NCBI GenBank assembly: GCA_036655355.1
Contig: JAVVQG010000001.1
Location: 124,001 to 188,000 of the forward strand
Direction: 5' to 3'
DNA length: 64,000 bases
Source: JAUNSR01 sp036655355
Lineage (GTDB): Bacteria; Bacteroidota; Bacteroidia; Bacteroidales; JAUNSR01
Within the stretch, counting starts at the first letter, position 1; each line of letters begins with the position of its first letter. The position numbers and the translations under genes were made by a program. Shown here one piece after another: positions 34,216 to 42,001 of this stretch. The notes below the pieces were generated by a model. The model was not told the DNA's origin and made no database searches. It saw only the letters and a program-made list of their open reading frames with translations.

Positions 34216-35592
34216 TTAAGCCATTACTTCGGCAGGTTCCATTTCAGGAGCGTATAGCGCCTCTTTCGGAAGAAATTTATTCAACATCATATAACCGGCT
34301 GTTCCCGCACAAAGAGAACCGACCAAGATACCCAGTTTAGCCTGGTTCAAAAGAGCCATCCCTTCTGCACCGGCTCCGGCATACGAAAGGGTAGCGATAA
34401 ACATGGATACGGTGAATCCGATCCCTCCTAACATGGCTACTCCGGCAAACATTTTCCAGTCCGCACCTGCAGGCATATCAACCACTTTCAATTTAATGGC
34501 AACCCATGAGAAAAGATAAATACCTATCATTTTTCCAAAGAACAGCCCTGTAAATACAGACAGTCCCACTCCTTTGAAAAGATCCATGAAGCTCATTCCT
34601 TCAAAATTAATCCCTGCATTGGCAAAGGCAAACAAAGGGATAATATACATACTGATTAATGGAGCCAACGTATCCTCTAAATCCTGAAGCGGACTGATCA
34701 CGTGGTCTGAAGCCGATTCCACACTTTTCAGCAAAGCGATCTGTTCGTTTGTCAGAATGTGAATCTCACCCAAATGCTCGGGAGTCTTCGGAAACTTACT
34801 GATATTCTCACGAATCCGTTCAATATAACGGCGGGATGTGGTGGCTGGTCTGGCCGGTACGCAAAATGCGACCACAACACCGGCAATCGTTGCGTGGATT
34901 CCCGAATTCAAGAACAAATACCAAATGAAGATACCGATCGAACAGTAGAAAATCTTGGTTCGCACGCCATAATATGCGCCTGCACCCAAAACCATCACCA
35001 AAAATGCCGCATACAACAAATAGGTAATATCCAAGTGACCGCTATAGAACATCGCAATTACGATAATCCCACCAAGGTCATCCGCCACTGCCAATGCCGC
35101 AAGGAAAATCTTTAGTCCGAGTGGGACACGCTTTCCGAGCATTGAAAGCACTCCAAGAGAGAATGCGATATCTGTTGCCATCGGAATCGCGCTACCTCTT
35201 ACGCCAAGTCCTTCATTCGTAAAAAGAAAGAAAATCAACACGGGAATAATCATCCCTCCGATCGCTCCGATAATTGGCAGAAGGGCCTTTTTCATGGAAG
35301 AAAGCTCTCCGACAAGGATTTCTCGTTTAATCTCCAAACCAACGGAAAAGAAGAAGATAGCCATCAGAAAGTCGTTAATCACATCCATCAGTGTCATCGC
35401 GTGACCGTTATGACCGAAAAGATTGAAATCACCTATCTGAAGATGTACTTCTTTATTCCATAATCCAAAATAATCCTCACTTAAAGGGGAATTTGCACAA
35501 ACAAGTGCAAGCATTGTGACGAAAATCAGTATAAAGCTTGAATTCACGTAATTACGTAACATGCTTTTAAAACTGTACAACAAGTCGCTCAT
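34216..35592 (-). CDS. nhaA: Na+/H+ antiporter NhaA
   Basis: A 458-residue inner-membrane antiporter with about twelve membrane segments. It carries the paired aspartates of the ion-binding site (ALAVADDLGGI, Asp171 and Asp172) and the conserved Asp141 (PMATDIAFSLGVL). NhaA exchanges protons for sodium and responds to pH and salt. The protein is longer than the 388-residue E. coli form through insertions (a charged cytosolic loop near residue 260) and a C-terminal tail. It has its own terminator. Confidence 0.95.
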   Translation of the reverse strand: MSDLLYSFKSMLRNYVNSSFILIFVTMLALVCANSPLSEDYFGLWNKEVHLQIGDFNLFGHNGHAMTLMDVINDFLMAIFFFSVGLEIKREILVGELSSMKKALLPIIGAIGGMIIPVLIFFLFTNEGLGVRGSAIPMATDIAFSLGVLSMLGKRVPLGLKIFLAALAVADDLGGIIVIAMFYSGHLDITYLLYAAFLVMVLGAGAYYGVRTKIFYCSIGIFIWYLFLNSGIHATIAGVVVAFCVPARPATTSRRYIERIRENISKFPKTPEHLGEIHILTNEQIALLKSVESASDHVISPLQDLEDTLAPLISMYIIPLFAFANAGINFEGMSFMDLFKGVGLSVFTGLFFGKMIGIYLFSWVAIKLKVVDMPAGADWKMFAGVAMLGGIGFTVSMFIATLSYAGAGAEGMALLNQAKLGILVGSLCAGTAGYMMLNKFLPKEALYAPEMEPAEVMA

Positions 35593-35934
35593 TTTAAAAT
35601 AATATAAAAATGTGTGTAAATAATATTCTCACAACGACTTAGGTAGGCAAAATGATGTCTCGGAAGTCGCAAATTAAAAATCAGGGATTTAATTTACGGG
35701 GAGTGCACGAACTCCTCTTTTAATCTCTTAATATCCTTAAATACAGCAGTAGGTTAAATGTGCCTATTGGTCAAGTGCTCACGCAGGGGACAATAGTGCT
35801 GCTGAAAATCGAGTGGCAAATTTGCAAAAAAAAAGGGAAAAGCAATAACTTTTCCCTCTATTTTTTTAATTATGCATTAAAACAGCTTAATAAATCTTTC
35901 GCTCAGATTCATTTTCGGAGCGGAATTCGAATCA
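35593..35934. other. Intergenic region between nhaA and lepA
   Basis: About 340 bp, holding the lepA terminator (35825-35857) and the nhaA promoter region. No protein gene is supported; the longest open frame here runs into lepA in antisense. Confidence 0.5.
35825..35857 (-). terminator. Terminator downstream of lepA
   Basis: AGGGAAAAG (35834-35842) pairs with CTTTTCCCT (35849-35857); on the minus strand nine T follow (complement of 35825-35833). Confidence 0.85.
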
Positions 35935-37722
35935 TCAATCAAGTTTCAATACGGCAAGGAATGCCTTCTGAGGCACCTCTACCGAACCGATCTGCTTCAT
36001 ACGTTTCTTACCTTTCTTCTGTTTCTCCAACAATTTACGTTTACGGCTGATGTCACCACCATAACATTTCGCGGTCACATCCTTACGAACGGCCTTGATG
36101 GTTTCACGTGCGATAATTTTCGCACCTATGGCAGCTTGAATCGCCACATCGAATTGCTGACGCGGAATCAGGTCTTTCAGCTTCTCACACATACGGCGGC
36201 CAAGCGTTACCGCATTGTCCACGTGCGTAAGGGTTGAAAGTGCATCCACAGGTTCGCCGTTCAAAAGGATATCGAGTTTAATCAATTTAGACGGACGATA
36301 GTCATGGATATAATAGTCAAAAGAAGCGTATCCTTTTGAGATGCTTTTCAGTTTGTCATAGAAGTCGATCACGATCTCACCCAGCGGAATGTCATAGAAG
36401 ATCTCCACACGGTCTCCTGAAATATACTCCTGCTTAATCAATTCACCACGTTTACCCAGACACAAAGACATGATTGGTCCGATGTAGTTGGTTGTTGTGA
36501 TCACCGAAGCGCGGATATAAGGCTCTTCGATCTTCTCAATCAGGGTTGGCTCAGGTAATCCCGAAGGGTTGTGCACCTCGGTCATCTCACCTTGTTTATT
36601 ATATACGCGATACGATACGTTGGGAACGGTAGTGATTACGTCCATATCGAACTCACGATCCAGACGTTCCTGAATAATCTCCATGTGGAGCAATCCTAGG
36701 AAACCGCAACGGAAACCGAAGCCCAGCGCCAAGGAAGATTCCGGCTGGAAAGTAAGTGAGGCGTCATTCAGCTGCAATTTCTCAAGAGAAGCACGCAGGT
36801 TCTCGAAATCTTCACTTTCAATCGGGTAGATTCCGGCAAATACCATCGGTTTTACCTCTTCAAATCCGTCGATTCCTTTTTCGCAAGGACGAGCCTGATG
36901 CGTGATGGTATCGCCCACTTTCACCTCTTTCGAAGTTTTGATACCGGAAATGATATATCCTACATCTCCCGTACGAAGCTCTTTACGCGGATCCATATCC
37001 AATTTCAGGATACCGATCTCATCCGCTTCATACTCTTTACCCGTAGCTACGAATTTCACTTTGTCGCCTGAGCGCAAAACCCCGTTCGTAATTTTGAAGT
37101 AAGCGATGATACCACGGTATGAATTGAAGACCGAGTCAAAGATCAATGCTTGCAACGGTGCTTCCGGATCTCCTTTGGGAGCGGGAACACGTTCAATAAT
37201 CGCTTTTAGGATCTCTTCAACCCCCAAGCCGGTTTTACCGCTGGCACGAATAATCTCCTCGCGGTCACAGCCCAACAGCTCGATGATCTGATCCTCAACC
37301 TCTTCAGGCATCGCACTGTCGAGGTCGCATTTATTTACAATCGGAATAATCTCAAGATTATGGTCAACCGCCATATAAAGGTTCGAGATGGTCTGAGCTT
37401 GAATTCCCTGAGTACCGTCTACGATCAGAAGGGCGCCTTCACAAGCGGCAATCGATCTGGAAACCTCATACGAGAAATCCACGTGTCCCGGAGTGTCAAT
37501 TAGATTCAGGATGTATTTCTCGCCGTTATAGACGTATTCCATCTGAATGGCATGACTCTTAATGGTAATACCACGCTCACGCTCCAAATCCATATTATCA
37601 AGCACTTGAGCCTGCATCTCTCGGCCCGCTACCGTATTGGTAAACTCCAAAAGACGGTCAGCCAGCGTACTCTTCCCATGGTCGATGTGTGCAATGATGC
37701 AAAAGTTGCGAATATTCTTCAT
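35935..37722 (-). CDS. lepA: Translation elongation factor 4 (LepA)
   Basis: A 595-residue translational GTPase with G1 AHIDHGKSTLADRLLE near residue 10, IDTPGHVDFSYEV (G3), VNKCDLDSA (G4), EF-G-like domains III and V, and the unique LepA C-terminal domain rich in basic residues (GGDISRKRKLLEKQKKGKKR). It back-translocates or remodels ribosomes, affecting initiation and stress responses. It has a -7 element upstream (TATATTTG) and is divergent from the response-regulator gene. Confidence 0.97.
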   Translation of the reverse strand: MKNIRNFCIIAHIDHGKSTLADRLLEFTNTVAGREMQAQVLDNMDLERERGITIKSHAIQMEYVYNGEKYILNLIDTPGHVDFSYEVSRSIAACEGALLIVDGTQGIQAQTISNLYMAVDHNLEIIPIVNKCDLDSAMPEEVEDQIIELLGCDREEIIRASGKTGLGVEEILKAIIERVPAPKGDPEAPLQALIFDSVFNSYRGIIAYFKITNGVLRSGDKVKFVATGKEYEADEIGILKLDMDPRKELRTGDVGYIISGIKTSKEVKVGDTITHQARPCEKGIDGFEEVKPMVFAGIYPIESEDFENLRASLEKLQLNDASLTFQPESSLALGFGFRCGFLGLLHMEIIQERLDREFDMDVITTVPNVSYRVYNKQGEMTEVHNPSGLPEPTLIEKIEEPYIRASVITTTNYIGPIMSLCLGKRGELIKQEYISGDRVEIFYDIPLGEIVIDFYDKLKSISKGYASFDYYIHDYRPSKLIKLDILLNGEPVDALSTLTHVDNAVTLGRRMCEKLKDLIPRQQFDVAIQAAIGAKIIARETIKAVRKDVTAKCYGGDISRKRKLLEKQKKGKKRMKQIGSVEVPQKAFLAVLKLD

Positions 37723-37755
37723 TCTTAATATCTAATTCTGTTTTTCTATCAGCCG

Positions 37756-37763
37756 CAAATATA
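37756..37763 (-). promoter_or_regulatory. -7 promoter element (TATATTTG) for lepA
   Basis: A perfect TAnnTTTG match on the minus strand, about 34 nt upstream of the lepA ATG. Confidence 0.5.
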
Positions 37764-37806
37764 ATAAAAAAGCGGCATTTTAGGGGGATAAGGCGCTGTA
37801 TTGTCA

Positions 37807-37814
37807 TATATTTG
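37807..37814 (+). promoter_or_regulatory. -7 promoter element (TATATTTG) for the two-component operon
   Basis: A perfect TAnnTTTG match about 150 nt upstream of the response-regulator ATG. It would leave a leader of roughly 140 nt, in which no clear structure was found. Confidence 0.5.
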
Positions 37815-37963
37815 TAATACGCGTTTCATATTTCCGAAACAATATAATCTTTATTTTGCTCTCGGAAACAGTAATTAAGCATTGCTACTAATTATTTCCC
37901 CCGAAACCTGGCATTCAGGCTCAGGCGGGATATTCCCAAATAAAAAAATTGAAACCATTCGTT

Positions 37964-38653
37964 ATGAATAAAGATTACCGAATTCTGGTCGTGGACGACG
38001 AAGAAGACTTATGTGAGATTTTGAAATTCAATCTTGAACTTGAAGGATATAAGGTAGATACTGCTTACTCCGCCGAAGAGGCGCTTCAACTTGATCTGAC
38101 CCGCTATGATTTATTGATGCTCGACGTGATGATGGGCGAAATCTCTGGATTCCGAATGGCTCAGATTGTGAGACAGGAAGCTAAATACGCGAAGATTCCG
38201 ATTGTATTCCTTACGGCAAAAGACACGGAGAACGACATGCTTCAGGGATTCAATTTGGGAGCTGACGATTACATTTCGAAACCCTACTCGCTACGTGAGG
38301 TGATGGCTCGTGTGAAAGCGCTTCTCAGAAGAACATCCACTCCCAAAGTGGAGAACCCGGACTTGATCGGATACCAGTCGTTGACAATGGATACGAAAAA
38401 GAAAAAAGCAATGATAGACAATGAAGAATTGCAGCTCACGAAAAAAGAATTCGAGATTCTGAAACTTCTTCTTAGCCATCAGGGACAGGTATTCTCACGC
38501 GAAGAGATATTGTCACGAATCTGGACAGATGAGGTTTACGTCTTAGACCGCACAATCGATGTAAACATCACACGACTTCGCAAAAAACTCGGCGATTATG
38601 GTAAGAATATCATTACTCGCCTTGGATATGGTTATGTATTCGAAACGAATTAA
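37964..38653 (+). CDS. OmpR/PhoB-family response regulator
   Basis: A 229-residue regulator: receiver domain with acidic pocket Asp11/Asp12, phospho-acceptor Asp54 (LLMLDVMMGE), switch Thr in VFLTAKD and Lys in ISKPYS, then a winged-helix Trans_reg_C domain (from about 130) ending in NIITRLGYGYVFETN. The ATG at 37964 replaces a TTG at 37949. It is followed 5 nt later by its cognate kinase. The target genes cannot be read from the sequence. Confidence 0.94.
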   Translation: MNKDYRILVVDDEEDLCEILKFNLELEGYKVDTAYSAEEALQLDLTRYDLLMLDVMMGEISGFRMAQIVRQEAKYAKIPIVFLTAKDTENDMLQGFNLGADDYISKPYSLREVMARVKALLRRTSTPKVENPDLIGYQSLTMDTKKKKAMIDNEELQLTKKEFEILKLLLSHQGQVFSREEILSRIWTDEVYVLDRTIDVNITRLRKKLGDYGKNIITRLGYGYVFETN

Positions 38654-38658
38654 TATTA

Positions 38659-40440
38659 ATGAGACAATTTTTCCGCAAACCCCGAATCGCTTTTCATAAG
38701 AGTCTGTTCTTCTTCGGAACGGGTATTTTCATGTTATTTATCATTTCGGCTTTTCTCTATCAGTACAACAGAGAGAAAAGCTTCCGTGAACAACTTCTTA
38801 ATGACGTTCTTCAGAGTTACAACTACACTTTGTTGCAAAACATTGAAAATGACTCGACTGCGCTAACGCACCTAAATAAATTGATCTCATCGGTCAGTGA
38901 TAAGGATATCCGCGTTACCGTGATGGACATAGCGGGAAACGTGATTTCCGACAACAAACATTCAGGGGAGGAAAAATTGAACAACCACCTGGACCGTCCC
39001 GAGGTGAAGGGGGCCCTCAAAAAAGGGGAAAGTTATGCCCTTCGCAATTCAGACACCATGGATGAACCGTTTTTTTATGCGGCGAAAATGTCTGATCATT
39101 ACATCATCCGAAGTGCATTGCCTTTTAATGTTTCTACGAAAAGCTACCTTTCGGTAGAGAAAAGAGTTATCGTTTTCTTCGTAGTCATGGGACTGTGTAC
39201 GCTTGCCATGATGCTGTTTTTCAGTTTCCGACTGGGAAACGCCATCTCTTCGTTGCGCGAATTTTCCTATAAAGCGGAATCGGACGAATTGACGGACCTG
39301 AATTTCAACCTACCGAACAACGATCTCGGAGATATTACGGAGCACATCATCCGACTCTATACGAAACTCAGTCAGGCTAAAAAAGAGTTATCGCTCGAGA
39401 AAGAGAAACTCAGCAAACACCTGCAGATTTCAAAAGAGGGACTTGCCGTATTTTCAGCAGAGAAACAGGCGATTTTTACCAATACCTTGTTCATTCAGTA
39501 TATCAATGTGATTTCAGACAAGGAGCTTTCATCACCCGAAGGGGTTTTTGAAATCAGCGAACTCAGCCGGATCAAGTATTTTCTAAACCTGCATACACAA
39601 CAGACAAACACTTCCAACAAAGCGGAATACTTGAGTGAAAATATGCTGGTAAATAAAAACGGAAAGACATTCCACGTTGAATGCATCATCTTCCAAGACG
39701 GCACATTCGAGATTTCCATCACGAACATCACCCAGCAGGAGGAGGAAACCCGATTGAAAAGACAGCTGACCCAAAACGTGGCGCATGAATTGAAAACACC
39801 GGTGAGCAGCATAAAAGGATTCTTGGAAACGATTATCGATAATCCGAACATTGATCCCCAGACACAACGCCAGTTCATAGAACGAAGCTATACGCAGGCG
39901 AATCGATTGACCGGATTGCTGAAAGACATCTCTATTCTAAATCGCATCGACGAAGCACACGGACAGTTTGAAAAGGAAACGATAGATCTGGGCGCCTTGG
40001 TAAATGAACTGCTGATGGATTCCGCCACGCTTCTCGAGGAGAAGAGAATGCATGCAACTGTAAGTATTCCGGAACATACGGTAATTGAAGGAAATGCCTT
40101 ATTGGCTTATTCGATTTTCCGAAACCTGCTTGACAATTCGATTAATTATGCGGGCGAAGGAAAAAATATTTCCATCCGTTGTTACCGTCAAGACATTGAT
40201 TCGGTGTATTTCAGTTTCAGTGATAACGGTTGCGGAGTTGAAGAGATTCACCTCAACCGATTGTTTGAACGATTTTACCGCGTAGACAAAGGTCGCTCCC
40301 GCAAACTTGGCGGTACGGGCCTTGGACTGGCCATTGTAAAAAATGCCGTCCATTTCCACAAGGGAGAAATATCGGCAAAGATCCGACCGGAAGGGGGATT
40401 GGAATTCCTTTTCTCTCTGAAAAAATCAAACAACAAATAA
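38659..40440 (+). CDS. Membrane sensor histidine kinase, partner of the upstream regulator
   Basis: A 593-residue PhoR-like kinase with two membrane segments (about 15-37 and 169-190) enclosing a periplasmic sensor domain. An intracellular linker and PAS-like region follow, then HisKA with H-box NVAHELKTPVSSIKGF (His376) and HATPase_c with N box FRNLLDNSINYAG, DNGCGVEE and GGTGLGLAIVKNAV. It lies 5 nt downstream of the response regulator, so a cognate pair is almost certain. The stimulus is unknown. Confidence 0.94.
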   Translation: MRQFFRKPRIAFHKSLFFFGTGIFMLFIISAFLYQYNREKSFREQLLNDVLQSYNYTLLQNIENDSTALTHLNKLISSVSDKDIRVTVMDIAGNVISDNKHSGEEKLNNHLDRPEVKGALKKGESYALRNSDTMDEPFFYAAKMSDHYIIRSALPFNVSTKSYLSVEKRVIVFFVVMGLCTLAMMLFFSFRLGNAISSLREFSYKAESDELTDLNFNLPNNDLGDITEHIIRLYTKLSQAKKELSLEKEKLSKHLQISKEGLAVFSAEKQAIFTNTLFIQYINVISDKELSSPEGVFEISELSRIKYFLNLHTQQTNTSNKAEYLSENMLVNKNGKTFHVECIIFQDGTFEISITNITQQEEETRLKRQLTQNVAHELKTPVSSIKGFLETIIDNPNIDPQTQRQFIERSYTQANRLTGLLKDISILNRIDEAHGQFEKETIDLGALVNELLMDSATLLEEKRMHATVSIPEHTVIEGNALLAYSIFRNLLDNSINYAGEGKNISIRCYRQDIDSVYFSFSDNGCGVEEIHLNRLFERFYRVDKGRSRKLGGTGLGLAIVKNAVHFHKGEISAKIRPEGGLEFLFSLKKSNNK

Positions 40441-40448
40441 AAAGAGAC

Positions 40449-40489
40449 AAGGCTGCTTTCCTTTACCGGATTAGCAGCCTTTCTTTTTT
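40449..40489 (+). terminator. Terminator of the two-component operon
   Basis: AAGGCTGCT (40449-40457) pairs with AGCAGCCTT (40473-40481), followed by TTCTTTTTT. Confidence 0.85.
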
Positions 40490-40545
40490 CACTTCTCTCC
40501 CATCATTCAATTAATTTTGTACTTTTATGGGATAAAAACCGAACA

Positions 40546-41841
40546 ATGTCACTATTCCCTGAAAATATACTTTCTATACGTAAGCTGGTGGTTCCGCTCC
40601 TCTTTTGTTCTTTCATGACGGGATGCAAAGAACAGGCACCGGCACTTCCCGAGGTGCACCAGAAAACGACACCATTCATTCCCCTTAACGAAAGAGTCAC
40701 CAATGCGGATTCAGAGCTTCCCGAATTCAAAAAGCTGGATGAACAGATCGAGCGATTCATGAAACAGTGGGAGTTATCCGGAGCATCCGTCGCGATCATG
40801 CGAAACGACAGCCTTTTGTTTTGTAAAGGGTACGGCTATGCCGATAAGGAAAAAGAGGAAAAAACAGAGGTCAAACACCTGTTCAGGGTTGCTTCCGTAT
40901 CGAAACTCATTACTGCCGTAGCCGTAATGAAGCTTTGCGAAGAGGGCAAACTAAACCTCTCCGACCGCATATTTGGGGAAGAGGGGATCATGTGTGATTC
41001 CACCTACCTTAATTTCCGCGATTCGAAGTTGAAACAAATCACCGTAGAACATCTCCTTCGCCATCAGGGCGGATTCTCGAGAAGACAGGGAGACCCTTTA
41101 TTCGAACCCGTACTGGTTTCTTCAAGAATCGGCAAGAGCACGCCTTTCCGAACCGATGACCTGGTGGATTTTGTGTTGCAGGGGCGTTTGGGATTCTATC
41201 CAGGTTCGTATGCCTCCTATTCTAATCTGGGTTATGCGCTACTGGAAAAGGTGATTGAAAAAGTCGCAGGAAGAAGTTACGAGAATTATGTTCGGGAGCA
41301 TGTGCTTCGGGTAGCGGGGTGTGAAAACATGTACATCGGTAACAGCCACAGCCAGGAAGCATTGCGAAACGAAGTGCACTATTATGAACCGCCGGATGCC
41401 GAACTCGTTCCGGATCAAAGTAATCCCGATCGGTTGGTACGTAAATCGGATGGAGGAAATGACATTCGCCTACTGGGAGCCGCCGGTGGCTGGATCGCTT
41501 CCCCAATCGAACTTGCCCGTTTCGTAGCGAGCATAAACGGGAATCCGAATGGCAAACAGGTGATCTCACCCCGTTCCGTACGACTAATGACAGATGAGAA
41601 TAAAAACGGCTTTCCGCTTGGTTGGATGGGCACGAACTCGAAAGGGGAATGGAAACGTACCGGTACCTTAGCCGGAACCAGCGCCATGATCCGTTATAAG
41701 AAAGAGGGGTTCACCTATATTTTTGTAACCAATACCAGTACATGGCGCGGAGCCAATTTCACCCATGACATAAATGTGATGATGAATCGGGCGATCTCCA
41801 AAGTAAAAGAGTGGCCGGCACGTGATTTATTTGAAAAATAA
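40546..41841 (+). CDS. Serine hydrolase of the class C beta-lactamase fold (lipoprotein)
   Basis: A 431-residue protein with a lipoprotein-like N-terminus ending at a Cys (CSFMTGC, Cys27). Penicillin-recognising-enzyme motifs are SVSK (Ser117-Lys120), YSNLGYALLEK (YxN) and RTGTLAG in place of KTG. Such proteins act as D-Ala-D-Ala peptidases, esterases or peptidoglycan hydrolases more often than as true beta-lactamases, so resistance should not be inferred. It is a single gene closed by a long-stem terminator. Confidence 0.88.
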   Translation: MSLFPENILSIRKLVVPLLFCSFMTGCKEQAPALPEVHQKTTPFIPLNERVTNADSELPEFKKLDEQIERFMKQWELSGASVAIMRNDSLLFCKGYGYADKEKEEKTEVKHLFRVASVSKLITAVAVMKLCEEGKLNLSDRIFGEEGIMCDSTYLNFRDSKLKQITVEHLLRHQGGFSRRQGDPLFEPVLVSSRIGKSTPFRTDDLVDFVLQGRLGFYPGSYASYSNLGYALLEKVIEKVAGRSYENYVREHVLRVAGCENMYIGNSHSQEALRNEVHYYEPPDAELVPDQSNPDRLVRKSDGGNDIRLLGAAGGWIASPIELARFVASINGNPNGKQVISPRSVRLMTDENKNGFPLGWMGTNSKGEWKRTGTLAGTSAMIRYKKEGFTYIFVTNTSTWRGANFTHDINVMMNRAISKVKEWPARDLFEK

Positions 41842-41843
41842 GA

Positions 41844-41897
41844 AAGCAGCCTCTTTATACGTTATTCGAAATAAACGTATAAAGAGGCTGCTTTTAT
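41844..41897. terminator. Long-stem terminator between the serine hydrolase and uvrA genes
   Basis: AAGCAGCCTCTTTATACGTT (41844-41863) is exactly complementary to 41874-41893, a 20-bp stem, followed by TTTTA on the plus strand. It may serve both convergent genes. Confidence 0.85.
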
Positions 41898-41899
41898 AT

Positions 41900-41975
41900 C
41901 GCCAAGAGGTGCGTTGACCCAATCCTGATGCCATGGGGTCGGTTGGACGCCAAGAGGTGCGTTGAGCCAATCGCG
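41900..41975. repeat. Direct repeat downstream of uvrA (period 48 bp)
   Basis: CGCCAAGAGGTGCGTTGA occurs at 41900-41917 and 41948-41965, each followed by a CCAATC-containing stretch. It lies between the terminator and the uvrA stop and is not coding. Confidence 0.75.
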
Positions 41976-42001
41976 ACTCCTTTCGGAACCGTGTCGGATT
42001 A

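Noticed and set aside
35760..36050. Open frame overlapping the lepA terminator and the 3' end of lepA
   Set aside because: Runs through the terminator and antisense to lepA; composition is not protein-like.
41222..41687. Antisense open frames inside the serine hydrolase gene
   Set aside because: Shadow frames of a clear coding gene with intact catalytic motifs.
40546..41841. Antibiotic-resistance beta-lactamase
   Set aside because: The fold motifs fit the wide class of serine hydrolases, but the KTG position is RTG and nothing indicates a true beta-lactamase.
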